DNA of 27,653 nucleotides. Origin: a virus. This document shows, one piece after another, positions 7,470 to 13,980 of the stretch. The stretch lies in IMG/VR virus record IMGVR_UViG_3300035698_004514, positions 1-27,653 of that record; one strand, 5' to 3'. The position numbers were made by a program, and so were the translations under genes. The notes beneath the pieces are model-generated. The model was not told where the DNA came from. It did not search any database and was given only the letters and a program-made list of their open reading frames with translations. Each line of letters starts with the position of its first letter. Position 1 is the first letter of the stretch.

Positions 7470-7989
7470 TTGTGCTCCTTTCGAGAAACTCTTCTTTGAG
7501 GATTCTGACCCGCTCGATTTCGTCTGGTGACGGCTCGCTCATTTCCGGGGGGCGCTGCTGCCCCAAAGCAGAGCGTTCCCCTATTTCTTCTTTCTTAATT
7601 CTTCTTCTATTATAGGCGGCCATTTTTGTCCACGGTTTTTGGCCATTTTTGTCCACGGTTTTCCCGTTATTTACGCTACCGTGGCCATTTTTGTCCACGG
7701 CTCTATGTAAGTCCTTTGGTATGTATATACTTATGGCTCCGTTTAGGCGCTCGATGGTGATATAATCCTTCTTTTCTAATTCTGCGAGATTCCTTCTGAT
7801 TGTCCTTGCGGACGTGCCTCTTTTTTCTGCCAATACCTTAAGCGATGGCCAGCAATATTCGGACGAAATGCAGAACGATCTGATAACGAGAAGTGTCCTG
7901 AATGCTCCGTCAGACAGCTCGCACTCGACCTCCTTGAGCGGCACGATCTGATATGGTGATTTTTTATTTTGCTTTGGCTGATACGACAT
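7405..7989 (-). CDS. Winged-helix replication initiator (lambda O-like in role)
   Basis: A 194-residue protein from the ATG at 7989; the longer form would start at a TTG at 8007. Residues about 20-95 form a winged helix-turn-helix of the replication-initiator type (ELSDGAFRTLLVIRSF, then WPSLKVLAEKRGTSARTIRR, then LAELEKKDYITIERLNG). The middle (about 100-130) is a hydrophilic linker encoded by the iterons, and the C-terminal part is charged and helical. Family members bind iterons and load helicase. The next gene is DnaB helicase and the iterons are inside this gene, which together make it the probable origin-binding protein. A 41-residue ORF overlaps its start. Confidence 0.8.
   Translation of the reverse strand: MSYQPKQNKKSPYQIVPLKEVECELSDGAFRTLLVIRSFCISSEYCWPSLKVLAEKRGTSARTIRRNLAELEKKDYITIERLNGAISIYIPKDLHRAVDKNGHGSVNNGKTVDKNGQKPWTKMAAYNRRRIKKEEIGERSALGQQRPPEMSEPSPDEIERVRILKEEFLERSTNGTQHPNIDRKREHPDSNTAL
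7582..7614. other. AT-rich tract beside the iterons (possible unwinding element)
   Basis: A stretch of about 33 bases, almost all T, C and A on the plus strand (A and G on the coding strand), abuts the first iteron. In lambda an AT-rich purine-strand tract next to the O-gene iterons is where the origin opens. The similar position suggests the same role here, but this is inference from layout. Confidence 0.5.
7618..7700. repeat. Three 18-bp iterons inside the initiator gene, candidate replication origin
   Basis: GGCCATTTTTGTCCACGG occurs perfectly three times, at 7618-7635, 7641-7658 and 7683-7700. The start-to-start spacings are 23 and 42 bp, close to two and four helical turns. Spacing 23 is not a multiple of three, so the same DNA is read as VDKNG in two copies and as PWTKMA in the third. 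Selection is therefore on the DNA, not the peptide. Iteron 3 also lies in a CCGTGG...CCACGG inverted repeat. Confidence 0.85.
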
Positions 7990-8089
7990 ACGTATTGACC
8001 TCGCCAATAACCCTTAAAATATGGACGTGCCCTTTGGCGGCAAGACCGGCAATGTCTCCTCCTGAATGCCTCATTTCAGCAATTCTCAT
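7964..8089 (-). CDS. Small coupled ORF (41 aa), unknown function
   Basis: A 41-residue ORF starting MRIAEMRHSG. Its ATG overlaps the stop of the 74-residue gene as ATGA, with a GGAGG Shine-Dalgarno upstream, and its 3' end overlaps the start of the initiator gene by 26 bases. It may be a real small protein (alternating hydrophobic residues, HVHILRVIGEVNTYVV) or mainly a device that couples translation of the initiator to the upstream gene. No family recognised. Confidence 0.55.
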   Translation of the reverse strand: MRIAEMRHSGGDIAGLAAKGHVHILRVIGEVNTYVVSAKAK

Positions 8090-8310
8090 TTGCCCTCCAC
8101 CTCCCCCTTGATCTTGTCAAGCAGTGCGCTTTCGTCCGCGCACTTATCGCACACAACCTTGCGATTTACCCATCTGGGGTTGTCGTTGCAATCACACTGG
8201 TCTACCATGCCCTCCAGTGCCTCCACAAGCTCATCGTGGAAGTTGTAACGGGAATAGGCGCTATCCCCTTCTGGGGAGAGTTCTAATGTCCTGCCCGTCG
8301 CTTCATCCAT
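8086..8310 (-). CDS. Small protein with RYNFH module and four cysteines (74 aa)
   Basis: First gene after the promoter at 8485-8458 and leader RNA A. A 74-residue protein with an N-terminal segment SAYSRYNFHDELVEALEGMV, a CDCN...VCDKC four-cysteine group that could bind zinc, and a helical end ESALLDKIKGEVEG. The RYNFH segment and the ALLD-IK end match the C-terminal part of the 215-residue protein at 16075-16722, so the two share a module of a kind widespread in phage small proteins. Function is unknown. An AAAGGTAG site supports the ATG at 8310. Control by the leader terminator would make it, and the initiator behind it, regulated together. Confidence 0.75.
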   Translation of the reverse strand: MDEATGRTLELSPEGDSAYSRYNFHDELVEALEGMVDQCDCNDNPRWVNRKVVCDKCADESALLDKIKGEVEGK

Positions 8311-8332
8311 TTCATCTACCTTTCAGCCCACG

Positions 8333-8383
8333 AAAAAACCCTTCAAGCGGCACCACGCCAATGGCAGAGACTCGAAGGGTTTT
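8333..8383 (-). terminator. Long-loop intrinsic terminator in leader A
   Basis: Arms AACCCTTC and GAAGGGTT (8381-8374 and 8344-8337) with a 29-base loop, followed by a T6 run, located just before the Shine-Dalgarno of the gene at 8310. Its position between promoter and start codon marks it as an attenuator rather than an end-of-operon terminator. Confidence 0.65.
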
Positions 8384-8450
8384 GATCGCGGGTATTATCC
8401 AGCGATAGGTTTTAATTGTCTTGGCGTTTACCATTATCTCTGCCTTTTCC
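8333..8450 (-). ncRNA. Leader RNA A: structured 5' leader with terminator and loop-upstream pairing
   Basis: Transcribed from the promoter at 8485-8458 towards the 74-residue gene. Elements in RNA order: GGCAGAGA (8444-8437), ACGCCAA (8427-8421), a small hairpin ATCGC/GCGAT (8406-8385), terminator 5' arm ending ACCCTTC (8383-8374), UCUCUGCC (8370-8363), UUGGCGU (8361-8355), terminator 3' arm GAAGGGUU and U run (8344-8333). GGCAGAGA pairs with UCUCUGCC, and ACGCCAA pairs with UUGGCGU. Both 3' partners lie in the terminator loop, giving a pseudoknot-like alternative. The same order occurs in leaders B and C. I do not recognise a known riboswitch class. Confidence 0.7.
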
Positions 8451-8457
8451 GTCCCTC

Positions 8458-8485
8458 ATCATACCGCATCGATTTCACCTGTCAA
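8458..8485 (-). promoter_or_regulatory. Sigma70-type promoter for leader A and the replication genes
   Basis: TTGACA (8485-8480), 16-base spacer, TATGAT (8463-8458) on the minus strand. It begins right after the stop of the upstream small gene, in an AT-rich context. The transcript would start near 8451 and enter leader A. Confidence 0.8.
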
Positions 8486-8500
8486 CACTTATTTTATTTT

Positions 8501-8698
8501 TTATCCGCGGTTCATTGCGTATTCAATCGCGTGCTCGCTTATCGGCGTCTTGAGCACAGTTACCTCTACATCTGTCATGCCACCATCCTTGTCGGTGAAT
8601 TGCGCCCTATAGGCCACGGCCAGAGCCGCGATACCGGGCGACATAACGATTTCCCGGTGCGATATATAGTCGTGGAATGTCAGGCAGTTACCGGTCAA
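8501..8698 (-). CDS. Small protein, TTG start likely (65 aa)
   Basis: A 65-residue protein. The Shine-Dalgarno GGGAGGAG overlaps the end of the RecT-like gene and sits seven bases before a TTG codon at 8698, so TTG is the probable start. The only ATG further upstream lies before that site inside the RecT-like gene. The sequence has a short hydrophobic helix (SPGIAALAVAYRAQF) and a beta-like segment MTDVEVTVLKTPIS. No family recognised. It is the last gene before the promoter at 8485, so it ends the recombination block. Confidence 0.6.
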   Translation of the reverse strand: MTGNCLTFHDYISHREIVMSPGIAALAVAYRAQFTDKDGGMTDVEVTVLKTPISEHAIEYAMNRG

Positions 8699-8702
8699 CG
8701 GA

Positions 8703-9896
8703 TTACTCCTCCCGCTTCGCATCGTAATAGTTCTTGATTTCCAACTCGACCTTGCGGAGATCAGCCGGGTGGAGGATTTTCACGAGCTGGACGATAGACT
8801 CAATTTCGGGATGCTCGTCGAGGACAAAGCCAGTCGTGTCGATCACCGATTGGATAGCGAAAGATTCGACGGGGTAGACTTCCGAAAGATTGTCGAGAAT
8901 CCACGTGCGCAGCTTCTCCACCGCATCGACCGAGGTCTCGAGTTTGCCTATCAAGTCCTGCGCGTTTTCGAGTGTGAGCTTTGCCTCATCATCGACGATA
9001 TATGTCGCCTTGAGGCGTTCCTTCCATTTCACCTCGTCGGGCTGGAGTTTGTTTTTCAGCGACTTGATTTCCCCGAGTTTCGCGGGAGTGATTTCCGGCG
9101 CGAGTTTGATGGTCGGCTTTGGCTTGGCCTTGGGTTTCGCCTTTGCCTTTGGCGGCGTTTCTTTTTTCTTAGCTGGCGCAGGCGGCAGATTCAATCCAGA
9201 AGAGTTCTCCGCTTCTATTGCTTCCGCTTGCATGGCATCAAGTTCGTCAATCTCCTCTGGCGTAAAGGCAGACCCCAATCCCCCAAGAAGATCGCCTCCG
9301 ATAATTTTTGCGGCGCGTGTGTATGCTCTTGAGTACAGCATGATTGCCGGGTCTGATTTCCACGGAGTGTTATCTTTCACAAGCCACTTTGCCTTCGCCA
9401 TCTCGATAGTGAATATCCCCGCAACCGACTTCCAGCCTTGACGGTGCAAGATCAAATGACAGATTTTCTCATCCCATTCAACGATCTCGGTTTTTACGCC
9501 GCCGCCTTGCAATTTGTACTCGTAGGCATGGACCCCGACCTGTATATTCCCGGCCCGGACATACCCTTTTTTATCCTTGTATGCGGGCATGATGTGCATC
9601 TCTCTCATGTGGATCGTCGGCAATCCCAACTCGTAACCGAGGGCGATCTTGAGGAAGGTTTGCGCCTTCGTTCTTTCGACTGGATCAACGGGTTTTTCCG
9701 AGTAAACAATCCCGCTCTTGATGAAGTTATCGGCGGCAAGCTCCATCCTCTGCCATGCGGTCTGGTCCACGTCCACCATGCTTTTGCTTGTGATATGTTC
9801 GACCTGGCTTTCGAGGAGCAACTCTTGTAGGTTCTCCGCCCTCTTCTGTGCCTGCTCTAACGTTTCCGTTGGGCTGTTATTCAGTTGCGTTTCCAT
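8703..9896 (-). CDS. recT: RecT-like single-strand annealing protein with extra C-terminal domain
   Basis: A 397-residue protein. Residues about 45-230 resemble the RecT / Bet group: a long DNA-binding core with LKIALGYELGLPTIHMREMH and a closing helix MLYSRAYTRAAKIIGGDLLG, the position where RecT proteins have their R-x-A-x-x-R-A-like helix. A low-complexity linker rich in lysine, proline and alanine follows (PPKAKAKPKAKPKPT, about 255-275). A helical C-terminal domain of about 120 residues is not typical of short RecT proteins. RecT anneals complementary single strands made by its partner exonuclease. The RecE-like nuclease lies two genes upstream, supporting the pairing. The start has a GGAG site. 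Confidence 0.72.
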   Translation of the reverse strand: METQLNNSPTETLEQAQKRAENLQELLLESQVEHITSKSMVDVDQTAWQRMELAADNFIKSGIVYSEKPVDPVERTKAQTFLKIALGYELGLPTIHMREMHIMPAYKDKKGYVRAGNIQVGVHAYEYKLQGGGVKTEIVEWDEKICHLILHRQGWKSVAGIFTIEMAKAKWLVKDNTPWKSDPAIMLYSRAYTRAAKIIGGDLLGGLGSAFTPEEIDELDAMQAEAIEAENSSGLNLPPAPAKKKETPPKAKAKPKAKPKPTIKLAPEITPAKLGEIKSLKNKLQPDEVKWKERLKATYIVDDEAKLTLENAQDLIGKLETSVDAVEKLRTWILDNLSEVYPVESFAIQSVIDTTGFVLDEHPEIESIVQLVKILHPADLRKVELEIKNYYDAKREE

Positions 9897-9933
9897 GTTG
9901 ATTCTCCTTATTATTTGTTGCGTTTAAGTGATT

Positions 9934-10416
9934 TTACCCTTCCGTTTTAGAGACGATGCTTCTCGCCAATTCCATTCTCCCATTATGTCTTTGTCTCGCA
10001 GCCTCCCGAGCCGCGAGCTTTTCTTTTTCCGCGGCCTTCTTCGCGGCCGTTGCCTCTCGTTCTAACTCGTTTATTATTCGTGGAATATCCTCCTGCCACG
10101 GACCGTCAGCTATCCAGTCGCCGTCGGCATAAACGCGGATGTACCCCTCGGGGACTTCCGGTCCGCTCCAGTCGCCGTCGGCATAAACGCGGATGTACCC
10201 CTCGGGGACTTCCGGTCCGCTGTGGGCAGGCGCATGATCTGGAATTACATAAACAGAGCAGTATTCATTCCTGTTCCAACTGTTCACAAGAAGGTATTTC
10301 CCGGAGCGAATCGTCAGGAAATGGTTTCTGAAACCGTCGCGCCATCGGCATTTGCTTTTTAGATAGTAGGATGCTTGAGCTGTTATCTCGCAAAACCTAC
10401 TCCTGGACAACTCCAT
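9934..10416 (-). CDS. Unknown protein with tandem 18-residue duplication (160 aa)
   Basis: Lies between the RecE-like and RecT-like genes. The 160-residue protein has an aromatic N-terminal domain (TAQASYYLKSKCRWRDGF, VNSWNRNEYCSVYVI). Then comes the 18-residue unit SGPEVPEGYIRVYADGDW repeated exactly twice, and a C-terminal charged helix (ELEREATAAKKAAEKEKLAA) that probably forms a coiled coil. I do not recognise the family. Its position suggests an accessory to the RecE/RecT pair, but nothing in the sequence proves it. Confidence 0.7.
   Translation of the reverse strand: MELSRSRFCEITAQASYYLKSKCRWRDGFRNHFLTIRSGKYLLVNSWNRNEYCSVYVIPDHAPAHSGPEVPEGYIRVYADGDWSGPEVPEGYIRVYADGDWIADGPWQEDIPRIINELEREATAAKKAAEKEKLAAREAARQRHNGRMELARSIVSKTEG
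10114..10221. repeat. 54-bp exact in-frame tandem duplication
   Basis: Copies at 10114-10167 and 10168-10221 are identical over all 54 bases, encoding two identical 18-residue units. A perfect match implies a recent event or active maintenance. Confidence 0.95.
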
Positions 10417-10417
10417 A

Positions 10418-11263
10418 TTAATCTCCTTTCATTTCAGGTTTAGTGTCAAAGTCCGGCCCCTTGTAACTTGGTTTCTTGCCGAGATAGCGTTTCTTCTCAT
10501 ATCCGGTCGGCCATGTATCTATCCGGATACATTCTGCGAGTCTCTCCATCGCCTCCTCGTTTTCGTATCGCTTCTCTTCAAGATCGACGATCCCGATTTC
10601 CCACACGCCTACGCGGTATGGCGGCTTGACTTCCACCGCGATGAGGAGCACGGTCTCGATCTCAAGCCCAGGGAGGCATACCCCGATCACCGCCTTGTGA
10701 AATGCGAGTTGCGATTTATAATCGTAGGAGTATAGCGCGTCGTACTCGAATTTGTCAAGGTCCGCGCATTTTTTCAGGTCGCAGAGGAACGGTCCGAGCA
10801 GGATGTCTGGCCTCGCCTGGCACTCGATCCCGCAATACTCCCCGCGCGCGGTCGCCTCGGTGACGATAGATTCATGCGCGAATACCTCGCCGGCCAAGCC
10901 GTGGGCACGCAGGCTGGCCTCCATTCCGCGGATCGCCACACCCTCTTTCGAGTTCATGATGAGCAGCCCCGCGTGCTCCTTTTTCCAAGCCAGTCCGGCT
11001 TTTTCCGATAGCTTCATGCCCTCGGGAGCGATTGCATATTTCGATTTGAACTCGCCCTCGCCGTCGAGCATCAGGCAATGGATCGCGGTTCCGAGTTCCA
11101 TCGGGCGAGTGGTAGTGCGCTCGGCCTTCCCGGTCTTGATGTCGTGATATGCTGACGGGTTGTGGCGGAAGGTCTTGAGGTGCGAGGACGTGAGTACGCA
11201 CTTGCGCTTCTCGTTGTAGGTGTCGAGATGTTCGGTGATTAGTCCAATGTCTTCGGGTTGCAT
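10418..11263 (-). CDS. recE: RecE-like exonuclease (PD-(D/E)XK, exodeoxyribonuclease VIII type)
   Basis: A 281-residue protein with the order of motifs seen in the nuclease domain of exodeoxyribonuclease VIII: RPMELGTAIHCLMLD near residue 53, CQARPDILLGPFLCDLKK at about 149-166 with the catalytic D followed by D-L-K, then a YDYKSQLAFHKAV helix with the Q-x-x-x-H/Y pattern. Such enzymes chew one strand of duplex ends to expose single strands for RecT annealing. The length fits the stand-alone phage version lacking the long E. coli N terminus. It sits between the SbcC-like ATPase cluster and the RecT-like gene. Confidence 0.8.
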   Translation of the reverse strand: MQPEDIGLITEHLDTYNEKRKCVLTSSHLKTFRHNPSAYHDIKTGKAERTTTRPMELGTAIHCLMLDGEGEFKSKYAIAPEGMKLSEKAGLAWKKEHAGLLIMNSKEGVAIRGMEASLRAHGLAGEVFAHESIVTEATARGEYCGIECQARPDILLGPFLCDLKKCADLDKFEYDALYSYDYKSQLAFHKAVIGVCLPGLEIETVLLIAVEVKPPYRVGVWEIGIVDLEEKRYENEEAMERLAECIRIDTWPTGYEKKRYLGKKPSYKGPDFDTKPEMKGD

Positions 11264-11291
11264 GATTTAGCTCCTTTCGATTTGTTGAACG

Positions 11292-11729
11292 TCAATATTC
11301 CACCCCTCTTTTTTTATCGAATGTGATATCGCAATTCATAGAGAACCTGCATTTAAGCGACTTCTCGATGGCGTCGGCGTAAGCAGTTGCGATGCTTCGT
11401 TGTCTGGATGGCTTTTTTAGTTCCTTTAGAACAGCAGCTTTCACCTTCTCCGCGTTCTGATCGAGCCATTCCTTTAACGCGCTTGTTGCAGCCTCGCGGA
11501 TAGACTTTCCGGCCATGATTTCGAGAAAGTCAAACTGGTTGTCGTAACTGCTCGGAGTTTTCAAGCCGTCTTTGTTGACTTTCACGGCCAGTGCCATAGA
11601 TACGGCCTTGCCGATTAGCTCGTCGGCATTCCCAAGTTGCGACACAATCGCAGCTTGAATTCTTCTGTCCAGCGCCTCTCGAACTAACTCCTTCGATACT
11701 TCCATTGATACCATTGCGTTGCCGGACAT
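11292..11729 (-). CDS. Unknown helical protein in the recombination block (145 aa)
   Basis: A 145-residue mostly helical protein with a clear AAAGGAG site that overlaps the stop of the ATPase gene. It has repeated helical segments (VSKELVREALDRRIQAAIVS, EAATSALKEWLDQNAEKVKA) and a C-terminal basic stretch with two cysteines (CRFSMNCDITF). No known family recognised. Its place between the SbcC-like ATPase and the RecE-like nuclease suggests it serves the same DNA-end-processing pathway. Confidence 0.7.
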   Translation of the reverse strand: MSGNAMVSMEVSKELVREALDRRIQAAIVSQLGNADELIGKAVSMALAVKVNKDGLKTPSSYDNQFDFLEIMAGKSIREAATSALKEWLDQNAEKVKAAVLKELKKPSRQRSIATAYADAIEKSLKCRFSMNCDITFDKKRGVEY

Positions 11730-11741
11730 GTCGTACTCCTT

Positions 11742-13130
11742 TCAGAAAAGAAAATCGTCGTCAACTTTGAGTTTTTCGAATGGACATTCCTTGCAACCGC
11801 CTTCTTTCTCTGCAAGGCAATCACCCTCTCGATTCACGATACAGTTCCCGGTGTGTGACCGGTGTGTGATTGGTGGCAAGGCGGTGTCTGGTTTGGCCTC
11901 GCGAATCTCGCCCTCCTCGATAATCACCGAGCATTCATCGCCGTCACCGACGCGCTCGATCCAGATCTGTGCGCCGGCTTCCGCCGTCATCTGATGAATC
12001 ATTTTCAGGGAATCGTCGTCAAGCAGCGAGCCGTCGCGGATGAGCACGACTCGAAGCTCGGGATTGGTCGCAAGAGCCATCGCCACCGATACGCGGAGAC
12101 GTTCAGCGCCGGACGCCTGATCGAGAGGAAGGTTGTTGAACGTCACGCCTCCGTCGGAGAAACCGAGGCCCTCGACGGGGAATTTCGCGGAGGCTATCAT
12201 GTCGGATTTCTTCTTGTCGATCTCTGTGAGCTTGGATGTCATTAAGCGGTAATCGTGTTTTAACTTCTGGACTGCCTCCATGTTATCGCTGTAACGATCC
12301 CACGCGCGGACGGCCGCGTTCTCATTATCCGCGTTTTCGATCTGCTGTTTGGTCACGCCCTCGTTTTGATCTACGAGGGCATTAACGATCTCGTCGAGGT
12401 CTTGCACCCTGTCTTGTGCCTCCTCGCTACCCTGATTGGCCTCTTTGAGCTTCTTTTTCAGTAGATCGATTTGGTCCAAAATGTCTCCGACCGACTTTTC
12501 AAATGATGCGAAATCCTCGATAGCGTGAGTTAGATCAGCGCGTTTGAGCGCGTTGCCAGTATTAATCGCCTGTCTCCGCTCAAGTTCTTCCATCAATATC
12601 GCCACGCTGACTTTGCCTTGTGGTCTCGGGAAATCCGGCTTCACCGGCTCCAAGATCTCCCGGCCTTTCAGCCTCCGATCCTCGTAAATCGACTCGTAAT
12701 CCTTGTCGAGTTCTGTCGTATCGACGCCGGTGATCTTCCGCAATAATTCGGCCTGCTTCCGCGGTTCCGCGATAGAGAATGCGAGGGGGTCGGCAGAATG
12801 TTTGTTGAAGATTCTGTCGAGGAGTTTCTGTGGCGAGCTGGTCGCGTTTCCGTCAGCGTCGGAAATCCGGAGATAGCTGCCCTTCTCGGTGAACGTCCGC
12901 TCGACTTTGTACTCTCCGAGGTCGGCGGTGATCGTCGCCTTCGCTTCTCCTTTGCGAATCGGCTGGTCGGGGATGAGCGATTTACCGCCGAGCAGATACG
13001 CGATTGAGTCGATCACGGAAGTTTTTCCCGCGCCGTTCCGGCCTCCGATCACGACCATTGATCCGTCCGGCGTGATGTCGATTGCCACAAGTTTTTTGAC
13101 GTTCTCCGCCTGTAGTCGAATGATCTTCAC
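11742..13130 (-). CDS. SbcC/Rad50-like AAA ATPase with C-terminal cysteine cluster
   Basis: A 462-residue protein starting at GTG (13130) behind an AAAAGGAG site. Walker A is GGRNGAGKTS at residues 29-38. Residues about 150-300 are coiled coil. An ABC-type signature QASGAERLRVSVAMALA and a Walker B region LRVVLIRDGSLLDDDS follow, as in Rad50/SbcC-type ATPases shortened to one hinge. The C terminus adds four cysteines (spacing 7, 7, 2) ending CKECPF, which could bind zinc or an iron-sulfur cluster. In phages such ATPases accompany recombination nucleases and may act in end processing. No SbcD-like nuclease is visible in the window. Expression follows leader RNA B. Confidence 0.85.
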   Translation of the reverse strand: MKIIRLQAENVKKLVAIDITPDGSMVVIGGRNGAGKTSVIDSIAYLLGGKSLIPDQPIRKGEAKATITADLGEYKVERTFTEKGSYLRISDADGNATSSPQKLLDRIFNKHSADPLAFSIAEPRKQAELLRKITGVDTTELDKDYESIYEDRRLKGREILEPVKPDFPRPQGKVSVAILMEELERRQAINTGNALKRADLTHAIEDFASFEKSVGDILDQIDLLKKKLKEANQGSEEAQDRVQDLDEIVNALVDQNEGVTKQQIENADNENAAVRAWDRYSDNMEAVQKLKHDYRLMTSKLTEIDKKKSDMIASAKFPVEGLGFSDGGVTFNNLPLDQASGAERLRVSVAMALATNPELRVVLIRDGSLLDDDSLKMIHQMTAEAGAQIWIERVGDGDECSVIIEEGEIREAKPDTALPPITHRSHTGNCIVNREGDCLAEKEGGCKECPFEKLKVDDDFLF

Positions 13131-13157
13131 GATTAAACTCCTTTTCTTTATACCAGC

Positions 13158-13208
13158 AAAAACACCCCTGGAAATTGACCACCGCGAAGAGGCACAACCA
13201 GAGGTGTT
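13158..13208 (-). terminator. Long-loop intrinsic terminator in leader B
   Basis: Eleven-base arms AACACCTCTGG and CCAGGGGTGTT (one G-U pair) with a 26-base loop and a T5 run, placed 28 bases before the GTG start of the ATPase gene. Confidence 0.65.
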
Positions 13209-13274
13209 ATTGCCGGAGAATATCCAGCGGGACTTGTTTTGTTATTCGCGGTAGCCATTTTACGTTGCCTTTCG
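13158..13274 (-). ncRNA. Leader RNA B, same architecture as leaders A and C
   Basis: Between the promoter at 13309-13281 and the ATPase gene. RNA order: AGGCAAC (13270-13264), ACCGCGAA (13252-13245), hairpin GCUGG/CCGGC (13228-13212), terminator 5' arm AACACCUCUGG (13208-13198), GUUGUGCCUC (13198-13189), UUCGCGGU (13188-13181), terminator 3' arm CCAGGGGUGUU with U run (13171-13158). ACCGCGAA pairs perfectly with UUCGCGGU in the terminator loop, the counterpart of ACGCCAA/UUGGCGU in leader A. The AGGCA/UGCCU pairing is shorter than in A. The CGCUGGAUA segment is shared with A. Confidence 0.7.
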
Positions 13275-13280
13275 GGCCTC

Positions 13281-13309
13281 GTAATATCAAGATTGGGATT
13301 CTGTGTCAA
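13281..13309 (-). promoter_or_regulatory. Promoter for leader B and the ATPase/RecE/RecT genes
   Basis: TTGACA (13309-13304), 17-base spacer and a weaker TATTAC (13286-13281) on the minus strand. It overlaps the short gap after the zinc-protein gene and would start transcription near 13274. Confidence 0.6.
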
Positions 13310-13323
13310 TGGAATTCTTGAAA

Positions 13324-13581
13324 TTATAATTCGATCTCGTGCATAGAATACACTGCGTCGATCTCCTCCTGTTTACGCTTCCATACGCGGAATGCCATGT
13401 CTCTCTCGTTTTTCAGCCTCATGATTTCAGAGCGGAGACGTTCGAGTTTTGTATTATGATGTTCGCATGTGTCATCCGGCTCGACAACGACGAAATTAAG
13501 GCCATGATGGCAGAACCTTCTCGGGTCTTTCGGCCCATAATTCTCGCACGTCGCGCAGCGTTTCTTCGGTTGCTCGCTCAT
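13324..13581 (-). CDS. Small zinc-ribbon-like protein with C-terminal coiled coil (85 aa)
   Basis: An 85-residue protein from the ATG at 13581, which follows a GAAGGG site; a longer GTG form is less likely. The N-terminal half has KKRCATCENYG, RFCHHG and DTCEHH, four cysteines spaced as in small phage zinc-binding proteins. The C-terminal half is a charged helix (LERLRSEIMRLKNERDMAF) likely to form a coiled coil. Function unknown; zinc-binding plus coiled coil suggests a small DNA- or protein-binding accessory. It is followed by the promoter of leader B. Confidence 0.7.
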   Translation of the reverse strand: MSEQPKKRCATCENYGPKDPRRFCHHGLNFVVVEPDDTCEHHNTKLERLRSEIMRLKNERDMAFRVWKRKQEEIDAVYSMHEIEL

Positions 13582-13582
13582 G

Positions 13583-13666
13583 TTATTTCCCTTCACTAAA
13601 AAATAGACTCTTGATTTCGTCGGCGGTCATTTCTGGCTCGCCGTAACAGCAAATGTCAATACCCAT
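13583..13666 (-). CDS. Possible 27-aa ORF, coupled to its neighbours
   Basis: A 27-residue ORF (MGIDICCYGEPEMTADEIKS...) whose ATG lies inside the preceding 22-residue ORF and whose stop is two bases before the zinc-protein start. It has no strong Shine-Dalgarno of its own. The gap-free chaining is the main support. Confidence 0.4.
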   Translation of the reverse strand: MGIDICCYGEPEMTADEIKSLFFSEGK

Positions 13667-13724
13667 CCGTTTCGTTTTCAACGAAACCAGCGTTGTGCAT
13701 GAAAAGATACGGGTCGAATTCCAT
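13656..13724 (-). CDS. Possible 22-aa ORF with good ribosome site
   Basis: ATG at 13724 behind GAAAGGAAACT encodes 22 residues (MEFDPYLFMHNAGFVENETD..). The Shine-Dalgarno is good, and translation would end inside the next small ORF. It may be a leader peptide or a true small protein. Confidence 0.4.
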   Translation of the reverse strand: MEFDPYLFMHNAGFVENETDGY

Positions 13725-13740
13725 AGTTTCCTTTCTAATT

Positions 13741-13781
13741 GGGTCGTCGGCATCAGACAATAATCGACGACCCTGTGTCAA
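13741..13781 (-). promoter_or_regulatory. 9-bp perfect inverted repeat with a possible weak promoter
   Basis: GGGTCGTCG (13773-13765) and CGACGACCC (13749-13741) on the minus strand form a perfect 9-bp inverted repeat with a 15-base loop. It sits between the 62-residue gene and the 22-residue ORF. TTGACA (13781-13776) with TCTGAT (13757-13752) at 18 bases could be a weak promoter overlapped by the repeat, making it either an operator or an RNA hairpin. There is no T run, so it is not an ordinary terminator. Confidence 0.5.
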
Positions 13782-13790
13782 AAATACCCT

Positions 13791-13979
13791 TTAACGTTCC
13801 ATCCTTACCACTCTCCTTCCTTCTCCGATCCAGTAGGCAGTATCTTTCACGATATGGGCTGCCAGAGCATGCTGCCCTACAGGCCATAACTCCTCGATGT
13901 AGCGATCGAGGCCTTTATCTTTGATTGCAGCGCGAATCGCCTTGATCTTTTCGGGGCGGAATTTTTTGGGTCGAGCCAT
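13791..13979 (-). CDS. Small basic protein (62 aa), unknown function
   Basis: A 62-residue protein starting MARPKKFRPEKIKAIRAAIK. It begins one base after the stop of the lipoprotein gene, with GAGAGGCGG as ribosome site. The N terminus is strongly basic and the rest mixed helical (LDRYIEELWPVGQHALAAHI). It could bind nucleic acid, but no domain is recognisable. Confidence 0.6.
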   Translation of the reverse strand: MARPKKFRPEKIKAIRAAIKDKGLDRYIEELWPVGQHALAAHIVKDTAYWIGEGRRVVRMER

Positions 13980-13980
13980 G

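Noticed and set aside
7618-7700. Iterons as a CRISPR or as protein repeats
   Set aside because: Only three 18-bp copies with unequal spacing in different frames, which fits an origin instead.
8333-8450. Leader A as a known riboswitch or self-cleaving ribozyme
   Set aside because: I looked for fluoride, ZTP, guanidine-III, hammerhead and pistol-type signatures and saw no convincing conserved core; a covariance search would be decisive.
8769-9332. Long plus-strand ORFs opposite the RecT-like gene
   Set aside because: They are antisense shadows produced by codon bias of the minus-strand gene and have no ribosome sites or domains.
13741-13773. Inverted repeat as an intrinsic terminator
   Set aside because: The stem is followed by AATTAGAAAGG rather than a T run.
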